Of a DNA stretch of 30,107 nt, positions 21,301 to 29,600 are shown in pieces. Made by a program: the position numbers and the translations under genes. The DNA lies in contig CAMPET010000202.1 in the NCBI GenBank assembly GCA_946803715.1, positions 1-30,107 of the forward strand. Reading direction: 5' to 3'. The notes under the pieces are model-generated. The model searched no databases. It was not told the origin of the DNA and worked only from the letters and a program-made list of their open reading frames with translations. Origin of the DNA: Beroe ovata. Lineage: Eukaryota > Ctenophora > Nuda > Beroida > Beroidae. Every line of letters starts with the position of its first letter. Position 1 is the first letter of the stretch.

Positions 21301-24300
21301 GAAGCACGAAACAGTGAGACACAAGACAATGAGACACAAGACAATGAGACACGAAACAATGAGACACAAGACAATGAGACACAAGACAATGAGACACGAA
21401 ACAGTGAGACACGAAACAGTGAGACACGAATGACGAAACAGTGAGTCACGAAACATTGAGACACGAGACATTGAGGCACAAGACAATGAGACACGAAACA
21501 GTGAGACACAAGACAAAGAGACACGAAACAGTGAGACACGAGACATTGAGACACAAGACAATGACACAATGGTACGAGACACGAACACTCTCAAAAATTA
21601 CCTGATTTTGGGCTTTTCTCCGCTGTACTGTGGAGAAGAATAGTCCAGATACGGCAACCAGAATAGCCAGCGCCAGTAGAGCATCCTTCAGCGGATTGTA
21701 AAACACTGGGATAGAAATGGGTCACGTGACGGTACAATGAGACACGTGAATTTCACGGGAAGTGTTGAGAAGGATTTGGTCTCATGCCAGATATGGTTAA
21801 CACTTTGTTTGGCAGATGACTTGCTTTGGTATCACTGAACTCTCTCTATTATCGCGTATAGGAGCTGGATGATGGACAATGATGCAATTCACCCAATTCA
21901 CAAATCGGGAACATTGCTAACCACATCACACGTGACACCCTGAATCACGTGGCACTTCCCTACCTGTTGGAGGGCCGAACAGAACAAGATCCATGGCTTT
22001 TAGGATGAGTTTGTTCTTGTGATTGAGATCTGAGATCCCCAGCTGTGTCTGGATAAGATGATCTGTGTTCAACGCTAACCTGAGGTATTAAACATACATC
22101 ATTTCGAGAGATCAACGCGCTGATCTCTCTAAATCGCTGCAGCGATGGTAACAGTACGGAATATACAGCTTCTAGGAAACCCAATGTCCCAAATTCCTGC
22201 TGGTCATTCGCGACATTGGGTATTCTAGAAGTTGGGTATTCCGTACCCCAATCTCAATCTCGCCATTCTTTCGGCGGGTTAAATCCCACGACTCTCAGTG
22301 ATAATTATGGTTATAATCGTTCACTATTGAGTGTTCGGGTGGAGTACCTGGGTAGAAAGTTGCCGTCTATTTTGTTCTTCTTGAAAATAGGCAAGTACTG
22401 GGGCAAGCCGACAACGTCTTTAAGCCACACTTCAACATCATCCGTGGTCCAGTTGTGAACTGAAAAACAAAACTCGTTACCCATCTCACTAACTTACCAA
22501 AAGCTAGAATTCATTTTTCCCGATGTTAATAATAGGTGTTAATATCACCAAAAAAGTTGATTGTACTTTTCCAAAAGTTGATTGACCATTGTACTTTTCC
22601 ATAAGGTACAATATTTTTTAATGACCGATGTTACTGTTCCATTGGAAGTTTAATTGGAGTGGAAAAATTTATCTGACCGTTTTTGGTATAAGTGACTCCG
22701 AGCGAAGCAAGCGGGCCATAGAAAACATCTAAATGGGGTTTTACCGTTTTAATAAGTTTTTGTTGATGTATACTTTACACAGAACCTCAGTGCTAAATGG
22801 ATGCTCTGTACAATATCAAGGTGTTGAGCTCTAATGAATTTGAGATTCCAATCAAATACCTGGGGCTTCGCTTTATTAATGAGCCAACAAAGGTAACATA
22901 AAAAACATAAAAAACAATAGATAGATTGGAAATACATAAAAACAATAACTGCCTAATGCACAGTGTGTCTGGTTCTTAGATCGCCCTAGATACCTATGGA
23001 ACGTTCAACGAAAATGTGGATCAAATCAGAGGCAATTGCGGAAATTCTTTCCTTCGGCCAAAATGAGTCAGAAGAAAAATATCATAATCTTAATGTTGCT
23101 GATAAAAAGCATCAAGTTGCTTTTTACTATGGAGATTCTCCTCCAATAAGTGAAGATCTCTCTTTAGTAAAGAACATCTACCTAACCTGTCAACATGATG
23201 TCTTGTGCACCTACTACCCTCATTTGGAACTCAGTGAGGCGCTAAATACTTAAATATTGCCGATTTTACAGTTCACTCTCCAATCACTCTCCAATTGTCT
23301 GCAGCGATATTGCATTCCTACACAATTAATCTTGCTGCAGTCGACTGATTGCATGGTAAACTATTTTGATTTTCAACTGTCTATTGGTTGGGTTCAGATA
23401 TATGAGGAGGCAATTCTTTAGTTTTAGTGAGATTTCGTGCTTCTATCATGAAATATTTCAGCCCTAAAATAAATATTGAGAGGAGTAGGTTAAGAGGTTG
23501 CTATCTACATGTATGAATATTCATAATCACTTGGGAGCGTCGAACTTCTGCCTACGTCACTATGAAGTCTTGTATAGCCAAGAGGATCCCTACATATTAT
23601 AAAAGAGGAAATGACAATGAGAAAAGTAAAGACAATGGTCACACACATAGTACAGTGTACACGTACGGCGCACGCACGCACACACACACACACACACACA
23701 CGCACACTGACACAGACACACGTGCATACACACAGACACACACACATAAACCACGCACACAATTAACTAAGTGTTAATTAATAATGCTGATAATAGATTT
23801 GGTCAAAGAATGATAAGGTAGTTGTTAGTCAAACTAAGGAAGGATCTTCAAACATTCATCCTCACAACTTTCTCTAAATGAAGATAACGAATGTGAAATA
23901 TCTGAGTATCAAATGAATGGAAAAACATCATTAAACCCACCTGATTCGAGTTGCTGCACCAACTGCCACGCACTATGGCCAATCCTCACCAAGATGACCA
24001 CCAGAACCACGCCCAGCACCTGCCACACCCTCTTCTGCAACGTGGACATGGTATACGTTGTCGTGAGGTCTACCTTTTCAAAGGAGGGCGGTGTCTCGGT
24101 TGACACCTCACCACCATCCGGCGTGGTGTCATGGTCGTTGTCAGGGGTGTCAGGACCGCTTTTCTCACGGATACTCGACCTCTTGCCACACGGTTTATAA
24201 TCATTATCTTCTTCTTCCATGGGAAGGACATCGTTTAGCAAGTCAATCTGGTCACCGGGGTGGGAAGAATCGTCAATAACTGTACGATCATCACAACTCC

Positions 24301-25105
24301 TATCCAGATCAATACTGCTCGCTCTCTCGTCGAATGGCACGGTGATGTCATCATCTTCATCATATGATTCGTCATCACTTGCAGCATGGAATATCTTAAT
24401 CTCAGTTACTCCTATCGAGTCATCGGTCACATCAAGGATCGGATCATCATCAGATTCACACTCCACCGGGGCAAATTCACAAGACTCCAACTCATCAATG
24501 TCATCGGGATATGTTAACACCTCACTGTTAACAGCCGGTGGAAGGACATCACAGGTGTCATTGAGCAGGACATATGTCATGACACCAGGACTGTCACCCG
24601 GTGTCAGCTGGACAGAAGAGGACGACTGATGTAAGGTAACAGGACAGAATTGCAGTGGTTCTGGGTGTTTATCTGACGTCTCCCCTGCAACGGGCAGGGC
24701 AATGAAGATGGGCTGGGAGGAGGGGTGGGAGAGGATTATCGGTGAGCTATCTCTCCGGCAAGACAGCGACGATCTCCTGATCACAGCTTGTGGGGAGGGT
24801 AGCGGCGAGTGGACGCGCGATGAGGACGGGGAAGTGCAGAGCGAGGACGGGGTGGAGGTGGACAGGGACGGTGTGAATGTTGTGGACAGTGAACTGGACA
24901 GGATGGACGGCAGGGACGGTCGGTGGGATCTCAGTCGCGTGTTGTTGTTACTAATGTGAGGAGTTATACATGAGGGGGTAGAGTCTGAGCGGGTGGGACG
25001 GTGGATAACGTCAGTTAACACTGCGGCATGGCGCACGTGTGGCACCTGGCTATGATCAAACATTCCATCTCCCCTGAATATGAGGAGAGTGATAACGGTT
25101 GTCAT
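14746..25105 (-). CDS. STIM: Stromal interaction molecule (STIM) homologue, multi-exon
   Basis: STIM is an ER membrane protein that senses luminal calcium and opens Orai channels. Exons that join with consistent phases are 25105-23941, 22459-22348, 22079-21964, 21705-21602, 19767-19697, one copy each of 16389-16299 and 16139-16053, then 15894-15733, 15624-15478 and 15312-14746. They give 873 residues. SAM spans about 390-463 (HNWTTDDVEVWLKD ... LPQY). A membrane segment is at about 473-491, coiled coil 1 about 495-600, and SOAR/CAD about 603-700 (LQVYLKLTYKKEREQYN, KMKKKRTG, RWRRIETLCNFNI). The tail is Ser-rich and basic. The distance from membrane segment to SOAR is about 110 residues, as in vertebrate STIM. 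No EF-hand is found; the first exon instead carries an acidic region and an extra hydrophobic segment at about 360-376, so its membership is less certain than the rest. The region from 15797 to 19255 contains a duplicated, probably allelic, block. Confidence 0.85.
15478..15624 (-). CDS. STIM: STIM exon: SOAR/CAD second part
   Basis: Acceptor gttcctcag|GGA and donor TCG|gtaagt, 49 codons, phase 0 at both ends. It encodes GLKMKKKRTG and the helix with SLDAVECRISSARSALIEAT. This matches STIM, where a KIKKKR basic cluster is followed by a helix with the SLD...V..KI..A+.AL pattern. The basic cluster contacts Orai in known STIMs. Confidence 0.9.
15733..15894 (-). CDS. STIM: STIM exon: end of coiled coil 1 and SOAR first helix
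   Basis: Acceptor gatcgcag|GTT and donor CAATGG|gtacct, 54 codons, phase 0. The residues QVRSALNNAE (the Q from the previous exon) and LQVYLKLTYKKEREQYNVKK follow the vertebrate STIM pattern, and the junction to the next exon keeps its residue spacing exactly (AKQW-GLKMKKK). A partial second copy of this exon lies at 17560-17657. Confidence 0.9.
16053..16139 (-). CDS. STIM: STIM coiled-coil exon, copy A
   Basis: Acceptor gttatttcag|GCT and donor GCTCAG|gtgaaa, 29 codons, phase 0. It encodes a charged helix (AEAERLARERE...). The copy at 17821-17907 encodes the same residues with only silent changes. Confidence 0.85.
16172..16263. mobile_element. MITE-like inverted repeat in STIM intron, copy A
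   Basis: The ends read tttgtagg and cctacaaa, and the inverted match extends inward imperfectly to about 30 bases (ctccctacc / gggtaggga). The element is 92 bases long with no coding capacity. The allelic copy is at 17948-18039. No clear target-site duplication is visible. Confidence 0.55.
16299..16389 (-). CDS. STIM: STIM coiled-coil exon, copy A
   Basis: Acceptor cctgtacag|G and donor GCGAAG|gtaaat. One base completes a split codon, then 30 codons (LHEAEIKNETVSKEKQ...) follow. Phase 2 at the 5' side matches the end of the exon at 19697-19767. The copy at 18075-18165 encodes the same residues. Confidence 0.85.
17459..17558. repeat. CA-rich microsatellite at a contig end
   Basis: CA repeat with interruptions (cacacggacaca, cagacactgacagacac). 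The sequence stops at the N at 17559. The matching repeat in the second copy is 19167-19286. Confidence 0.85.
17560..17657 (-). pseudogene. STIM: Truncated duplicate of STIM SOAR exon, copy B
   Basis: It matches 15797-15894, has the acceptor, but stops at the N before the donor and the last 64 bases of the exon. As it stands it cannot splice onward. The three coding differences I noticed from copy A are synonymous. It is probably a contig end rather than a true broken exon. Confidence 0.8.
17821..17907 (-). CDS. STIM: STIM coiled-coil exon, copy B (probable allele)
   Basis: 29 codons with intact acceptor and donor. The protein is identical to copy A at 16053-16139; the differences seen are silent third-position changes. 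Confidence 0.7.
17948..18039. mobile_element. MITE-like inverted repeat in STIM intron, copy B
   Basis: Allelic copy of the element at 16172-16263, with the same tttgtagg / cctacaaa ends and a few substitutions. Confidence 0.5.
18075..18165 (-). CDS. STIM: STIM coiled-coil exon, copy B (probable allele)
   Basis: One base plus 30 codons with intact splice sites. The protein is identical to copy A at 16299-16389; the changes seen are silent. Confidence 0.7.
19167..19286. repeat. CA-rich microsatellite
   Basis: Interrupted CA repeat within a STIM intron, the counterpart of 17459-17558 but continuing into unique sequence. Confidence 0.8.
19522..19646. repeat. 18-base minisatellite
   Basis: About seven units of cacggggaaaatgcgtaa with small changes and one 17-base unit. 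It lies in the STIM intron about 50 bases from the donor of the exon at 19697-19767. Open frames across it are repeat artefacts. Confidence 0.85.
19697..19767 (-). CDS. STIM: STIM exon: start of coiled coil 1
   Basis: Acceptor ttctctttcag|ATC and donor CAGT|gtgagt, 23 codons plus 2 bases (ISKMLEEVDKLQ...). It joins the membrane-segment exon in phase 0 and the next coiled-coil exon in phase 2. The acceptor is duplicated upstream; see the repeat at 19748-19874. Confidence 0.85.
19748..19874. repeat. Tandem duplication across a 3' splice site
   Basis: Unit 1 (19748-19813) and unit 2 (19814-19874) are about 85-90 percent alike and both start tcctccagcatcttgct. Each carries the first bases of the exon plus its acceptor, so a second acceptor (gtttacag) lies 66 bases upstream of the normal one. 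Confidence 0.85.
20153..20177. repeat. Purine tetranucleotide repeat (gagg)n
   Basis: A short perfect run of ggga units in a STIM intron. No function is evident. Confidence 0.8.
20498..20600. repeat. Possible tRNA-derived SINE fragment
   Basis: On the plus strand tgacagagtga resembles an RNA polymerase III A box, and ggtttcgattcc about 25 bases on resembles a B box / T-arm. The spacing is shorter than in tRNAs and no cloverleaf forms easily, so this is at most a degenerate SINE head. An inverted acagagtg/cactctgt pair spans it. Confidence 0.25.
21301..21561. repeat. 15-base minisatellite
   Basis: About 17 units alternating between gagacacgaaacagt and gagacacaagacaat, with one internal 7-8 base interruption near 21430. 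It ends about 40 bases from the donor of the STIM membrane-segment exon. The long minus-strand frames here are repeat artefacts. Confidence 0.9.
21602..21705 (-). CDS. STIM: STIM exon: transmembrane segment
   Basis: Acceptor tttctatcccag|TG and donor AATCAG|gtaatt. The residues after the split Val codon are FYNPLKDALLALAILVAVSG and on to QRRKAQNQ: one hydrophobic helix of about 19 residues followed by Arg/Lys, consistent with a luminal SAM side and a cytosolic coiled-coil side. Confidence 0.88.
21964..22079 (-). CDS. STIM: STIM exon: second half of SAM domain
   Basis: Acceptor aatacctcag|G and donor CAACAG|gtaggg. It encodes LALNTDHLIQTQLGISDLNHKNKLILKAMDLVLFG, split here by meaning into the L..LGI.....+.K++..I SAM core and the VLFG end typical of STIM. 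Confidence 0.9.
22106..22146. repeat. Two adjacent small palindromes
   Basis: Arms gagagatca / tgatctctc (22106-22129) with a 6-base loop, followed by the perfect palindrome atcgctgcagcgat (22133-22146). They stand directly beside a larger hairpin. Confidence 0.7.
22154..22246. mobile_element. Hairpin / MITE-like inverted repeat in STIM intron
   Basis: Left arm 22154-22188 begins gtacggaata and ends cccaatgtc; right arm 22212-22246 is its near reverse complement, with a few mismatches over 35 bases. The loop is 23 bases. It lies between the two SAM exons. Confidence 0.7.
22348..22459 (-). CDS. STIM: STIM exon: first half of SAM domain
   Basis: Acceptor gtttttcag|TT and donor CTACCCAG|gtactc. 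The residues HNWTTDDVEVWLKDVVGLPQ and YLPIFKKNKIDGNFLP are a clear SAM N-terminal half of STIM type (NWT.D.V..WL......LPQY...F....I.G..LP). The 5' border splits a Val codon in phase 1, which is matched by the donor at 23941. Confidence 0.9.
22553..22620. repeat. Short direct repeat
   Basis: The words aaaagttgattg and gtacttttcca each occur twice in about 60 bases. A motif gagcgaagcaagcgggcc follows at about 22699, of a kind often found in dispersed repeats. Confidence 0.4.
22996..23253 (+). CDS. Isolated small open frame, doubtful
   Basis: An 85-residue frame on the plus strand inside a minus-strand STIM intron, starting MERSTKMWIKSEAIAEIL. Its composition is protein-like (charged and aromatic residues well mixed), but I recognise no family, there is no clear splice or promoter context, and it lies next to repeat-like DNA. 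It could be a remnant of a mobile element or chance. Confidence 0.15.
   Translation: MERSTKMWIKSEAIAEILSFGQNESEEKYHNLNVADKKHQVAFYYGDSPPISEDLSLVKNIYLTCQHDVLCTYYPHLELSEALNT
23673..23758. repeat. CA-rich microsatellite
   Basis: About 28 bases of perfect CA repeat followed by interrupted CA units, in the intron between the acidic exon and the first SAM exon. Confidence 0.85.
23941..25105 (-). CDS. Acidic exon with extra hydrophobic segment, probable 5' exon of STIM
   Basis: Up to 388 codons plus one base, ending CTCGAATCAG|gtgggt. The phase-1 donor matches the phase-1 acceptor of the first SAM exon and would read QQLES-VHNWTT. The N-terminal part is Ser/Thr/Pro-rich; residues about 195-310 are very rich in Asp/Glu. 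A hydrophobic helix (VLGVVLVVILVRIGHSAW, about 363-380) lies just before the end. No EF-hand loop (DxDxDG) is seen. If unspliced, the frame ends 11 residues later, giving a tail-anchored-like protein, so this could be a separate gene. Two starts are possible: ATG at 25105, or ATG at 25063 just after an acceptor-like cctcatattcag. Confidence 0.65.
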
Positions 25106-26570
25106 GGTGACATAAATCAGAATAAAATATGAGAGATGACGATTGACGAGTCATTGTATGATCGGTTGTCAATCGATCTTGTGACGGTGCGATAGTTAAA
25201 GAGTCCGGAGCCACTCAAACAAACACGCGCAGAGAGGGTCACAAACAGAGAAACAATCGAAAAGCAACAAGTCAATCCGAGCGAGTCAAGCGTCTCAAAA
25301 GGCATAATCAAGAAGGTTATGTAGTGAATTGTAAAAATATCGAATGCTGTTCCGAAAGCACCTTAAATACAATAATACCTTATAGAGTCTCCGAATAATG
25401 AGATCGGAAGCTAAATTGCGAGTCAATTTATTTCAAAAGTCATATCTGCGTCCGTGACGTGTCATTGGATCTATTATGATGTCATAAGTCATTGCATTGT
25501 TGCAATGGTCACTGACCAATGACCATTGATCAGAATATGGAATTGTGGACCGTTCACAAAACCGCAATCAAATGAAAAGAGCTCCGAAGCTTAGAATGTA
25601 TTAAACATTCATAACACGGGAATAGAATAAAATATTGAATATTTAATGATGAATATTTAAACCAAACCTTTTTAACATAATACGATATCGCCCACTGCTA
25701 GTATAGTGCTTGGCCAATATAATACCGGCAGTACACACGACTGTTCGATAAGTCATTGACCACATCATGATTATACATCCTGAACCTCATGCTATGTAAA
25801 AAGTACTATGTGAGTTTACTGTGTAATATGTACTATGTGAGTTTATGTGAGTTTATGCTCAACTTGAAGTTATACCCATCTCAATAATATCAAACCAACT
25901 TATACCGACGTCATATTATCAGCGTATCCCATATCAAACTGCTTCCATATTATGTGCATGCATGAGTATGAGAAAGTTATGAGTACCAGTTATACCATTT
26001 TTCATGCCGTTGAATTCAGTTTAGAGTTATCAAGAGACTGTTACATGATACAAGTATTGAATGATATCTCATGGCGAGTGGGAGTAGAGAAATTATTGGA
26101 AGAGTTATTAAATGTACCATGGGAGGCACATAAATAGGTAACACTAGCATAAGATACGACTACGAAAACCTACTAGTTTATATAAGCTTATTAATAGAAA
26201 AGAGTGAAATGAACTACGTTGTTGAAGAGGACAAACAGAAGAGATGGGTATATTCATTTGAGTGAGATCTTTAACGAATATACCCATCTTCCAGAAAACC
26301 GAAATCAGCCCGTGTTGTGTGTTCCCTGGCTGTTGTACAGCAGGGTGTATGACTGTATGATGTCTGTGTATGCTTGTGTGTGGGTGTACGTGTAGAGAAG
26401 GAAATAAATAAAATCCTGTCGATTCTAAACAGAAGAGAGAGAAAGAGAGAGCGTTGTGATGGAAGAGGCGATATTTCACTGAGAGAGACCACTCGGTAAA
26501 TTGCGGTTGCTTCTATAACCCATGCTAAATGACACAGTGACGTTTCAAAGCAACGCCCAATACACAGTAT

Positions 26571-26735
26571 GCGCGTCTGTGTGTGTGTGTATGTGTGTGT
26601 GTGCGTGTGCGTGTGTACTGTGTGCGTGTGTGTGTTGTGTGTGTGTTGTGTGTGTGTGCGTGTGTTTGTCTGTATGTCTGTCTGTATGTCTGTCTGTATC
26701 ATGTATGTCTGTCTGTATGTCTGTCTGTGTGTCAG
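26571..26735. repeat. GT-rich microsatellite grading into (GTCT)n
   Basis: GT repeats with gcgt and ttgt interruptions from 26571 to about 26667, then tetranucleotide gtctgtct / gtatgtct units to about 26735. Frames across it are artefacts. Confidence 0.85.
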
Positions 26736-27023
26736 TGAGTATATTATGATTGTGCATATGCTTATTGTTTGTGTCTGTGTGTACTGTGTACTGTGTACCT
26801 ATGTGTAATGTGTACGTGTGCATTGCGCAACATTGTGGTCAAAACACGATGAAGCGTCATAATCTAATCCGGGGCCACGGAAGGGTCGCCCATCAAGAAA
26901 TTTCATAAGAAGCTGACAATCACTGTGAGAAACACACCTTACACAACCATAATGCACCACCCCAACAAGAACAAACAGATTTAATCAAACTCATGTGGGC
27001 AACATATTGTGTACTCAATGCGC

Positions 27024-27025
27024 AC

Positions 27026-27057
<32 letters not shown>

Positions 27058-27058
27058 A
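27024..27058. repeat. GT microsatellite
   Basis: A nearly perfect GT repeat with one ttt interruption. Confidence 0.85.
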
Positions 27059-27354
27059 GGTCTGTGTCCGTTGGGATCACTACGTGACACGTACTACGTG
27101 TATCAACTTCATCTCCCCATAACATCATCATCTCGTTATGATTGACTACACGGACATTATAGTGGCGGTCACTTGGGAAACTTCTTCATTAATCAAGTGT
27201 GCAGAGAAAAACCAATGTGATTACGATACCACAGGCAGCCCACTGCTCGGTTACGGGGTCAGAAGGGTTCAGCTTAGACCATTGGTTATTGACTAACCAA
27301 TAACCATGTCAAGAATGCGATGATTCATTCCTGAATTCTCTTCCCCCAGCACAA

Positions 27355-27410
27355 ACAGACACACACGAACACATACGCGCACACACGCACACAAACACAC
27401 ACACACAAAA
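27355..27410. repeat. CA-rich microsatellite
   Basis: Interrupted CA repeat with cgca and aaca units. Confidence 0.8.
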
Positions 27411-27880
27411 GGAGAGAAACCAACTACTTTAAAGTCTAATATCTACCCTCACGCACAAATTGTGACTATCCTTAACGATTGACGGTCACGTTCTTCAACA
27501 GAATGATGCCCAGTCTCCAAGAAAATTCAAGTAGATACCTTCCTCCCACCTATATAGGTATTTATAATTCATATGTGACATTTATGTCATAACTGAATAA
27601 CAAGACGAAAATCAATCTCGCGCACCTGATACAATGCTATACGCAGCATAGCACATCATGTTGTTGTTGTTGTTGGTCACGCACAACGCAAATGGACCAC
27701 GAGACGGTTAAATAGAAGGAGGAGCTGATGATAAATGATAAACGGACTCTATTATTGTAGAGTGCCCTCTATGATACTGATGACTACCCGACCTCTGCAC
27801 TTATTCTGCCGAACTTCATCCGCGGTTAATTTATACGCGCTGGCCGACTGTGTATATATGCAGTATAATAACGTGTGGCC

Positions 27881-27910
27881 GTGATGTAACGTGATGTAAC
27901 GTGATGTAAC
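27881..27910. repeat. Three perfect 10-base tandem units
   Basis: gtgatgtaac repeated three times in a row. Confidence 0.9.
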
Positions 27911-28446
27911 GGAACTCAACTATAATCAACACAATCAGTTCCAACTTTCCATGATAGTCATTAACTATGCTTTTCAGTGAAAATGAGACAGAATAAGCCA
28001 GTGAGAATAAGGAATAAGTCAGTCAAACCTATAAAATAAGACGAGGGGAAAGACACAAAGAGACTTTCCGTCATCTTAAGTCGTACTTTGTCACAACGTC
28101 TCAACAAAGTCAGTGCTTATTTTTAGAGGAAATACACTGATTATAACATAACGTTTATCACTAGCGCATGCAAAAATAATTCCATACGCATACTTCAAAT
28201 AATTTCTAAGAGTGTCGTCTGCTTCAATTGCGAAATCAAGTGAGAATTCCACTGCTGCAATGAAGTGGCCATCAAATAAAACCGCGTATCAGGGAAGACT
28301 TAAGTAAAAGTGTGTAGGCCGGGTTACTTCCTCTATTTCTTGTAAGATGTTGACTCAGAGAAAACAAAAATCGTTGAGTCTGGAAGTTCTCTGTTGAGGA
28401 GCAATCATAGACACATCAATCAAAACTCGAACTTTTGCTCTATGAC

Positions 28447-28530
28447 GAACTCTTTCCCTAAGAAAAACTCTCTCTATGACCAAATCTCTCTATGAAGAAC
28501 TCTCTCTCCCTATGAAGAACTCTCTCTTAA
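28447..28530. repeat. Imperfect tandem repeat, ctctctatgaagaa type
   Basis: Four to five diverged units of about 17-22 bases built on aactctctctatgaagaactc.. (shown only as its core), just upstream of the LINE 3' end. Confidence 0.6.
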
Positions 28531-28592
28531 AAGTCAATATGCATACCCATTTAACTGGCCCCTTAATGAGATAGCAATTGGCAATTTATCTC

Positions 28593-28613
28593 AATAATAA
28601 TAATAATAATAAT
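28593..28613. repeat. (AAT)n tail of the LINE
   Basis: Seven AAT units at the 3' end of the minus-strand LINE. Simple-repeat tails instead of poly(A) are known for several LINE clades. Confidence 0.8.
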
Positions 28614-28739
28614 AGTATAATGGCAGCATAGCCATCTCAACTCTTACATAATAAACAGTGAACCTCGACCCCATTCCAAATCATACGGTTAAATTTATTT
28701 TGTTTGATTGATAGCATACAAGTGAATGTTCTGGTTTAA

Positions 28740-29600
28740 TCATTTTACATTAATTTTTTTGATTTTTGCTATAATTGGGTTACTGAGCATAAAATTGGCA
28801 TATGAATCATGACTATTATCGTTAATTTTCGACAGAAGCATTGGACTTAGTTCCCAGAAATGACCATTGGTGATGCCATCTTTTAAGCAGTTTTGTTTGT
28901 ACTTCTGAAGGTGAGCCTTGAAAGTATCAACAGATGATGAGCATTTAACATCAGCAGGGAGCTTATTCCAGTAGTTGGCTATTCTATTGGATAGAAATTG
29001 TGCATTTTTCTTTGTTTTAACAATGTTGGCTCCACTGCGTGACATTTTAAACAGACGTTCACCATATTGGACTTGCCCACTTGTCACCTTGAATGTTTCA
29101 ATCAAGTCACCTCTGGCTCTCCTTTCGAGTAATGTTGTCAGCCCAGTTGCTTCTAGTCTCTCTTCGTATGTGAGCAAGCCTATACCACTGATCATTCTGG
29201 TAAAAGCCCTTTGAACTTTCTCGATTTCCATGATCATTTTCCAGTTTCCATGTGTTGCTGTCAAATTCCAGATCTGGACACCATATTCAAGGTGAGGCCG
29301 CACCAACGTTTTATAAACATTTAGCATGACATCCATTTCCCGGGAAATTATATTCCTCCAGACCCAACCTGACACAGATTTTGCTTTGTTAACAGCTTTC
29401 TGGATGTGATCGTTCCAGTTCAATTTGGAACTTGTGTAAATACCCAAGTCTTTTTCACATTCAGAAACAGGAAGAGTATTGCCGTCTATTTCATATTTGT
29501 GTCCAGGGTTACCAGTTCCAATGTGCATAACTTTGCATTTGTTGTCTTTAACATTGAACGAAAGGAGCCACTTCTTTTCCCAATCCATGAGCTTTTCCAA
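28740..29600 (-). pseudogene. LINE reverse transcriptase C-terminal part
   Basis: A 286-residue frame holding the region after the FADD box, ending in a Lys-rich tail. It overlaps the preceding frame (29486-30107) but is shifted, so the original polyprotein is interrupted by a small indel near 29595. No endonuclease is visible because the 5' side lies outside the window. Confidence 0.8.

Larger units (their letters stand above)
25106..28592. other. Non-coding stretch with microsatellites
   Basis: I find no coding exon on either strand, and no EF-hand-like exon on the minus strand by eye. It holds several GT and CA microsatellites and small hairpins, for example caatggtca / tgaccattg (25503-25528) and tggttattg / caataacca (27283-27306). 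It should include the STIM promoter if the gene begins at the acidic exon. Confidence 0.5.

Noticed and set aside
21246-21594. Frames with SCVSLFRVSL-type repeats in more than one register.
   Set aside because: They are produced by the 15-base minisatellite, whose length is a multiple of three.
26271-26823. Long frames with runs of Val/Cys or His/Thr.
   Set aside because: These are translations of GT/CA and GTCT microsatellites.
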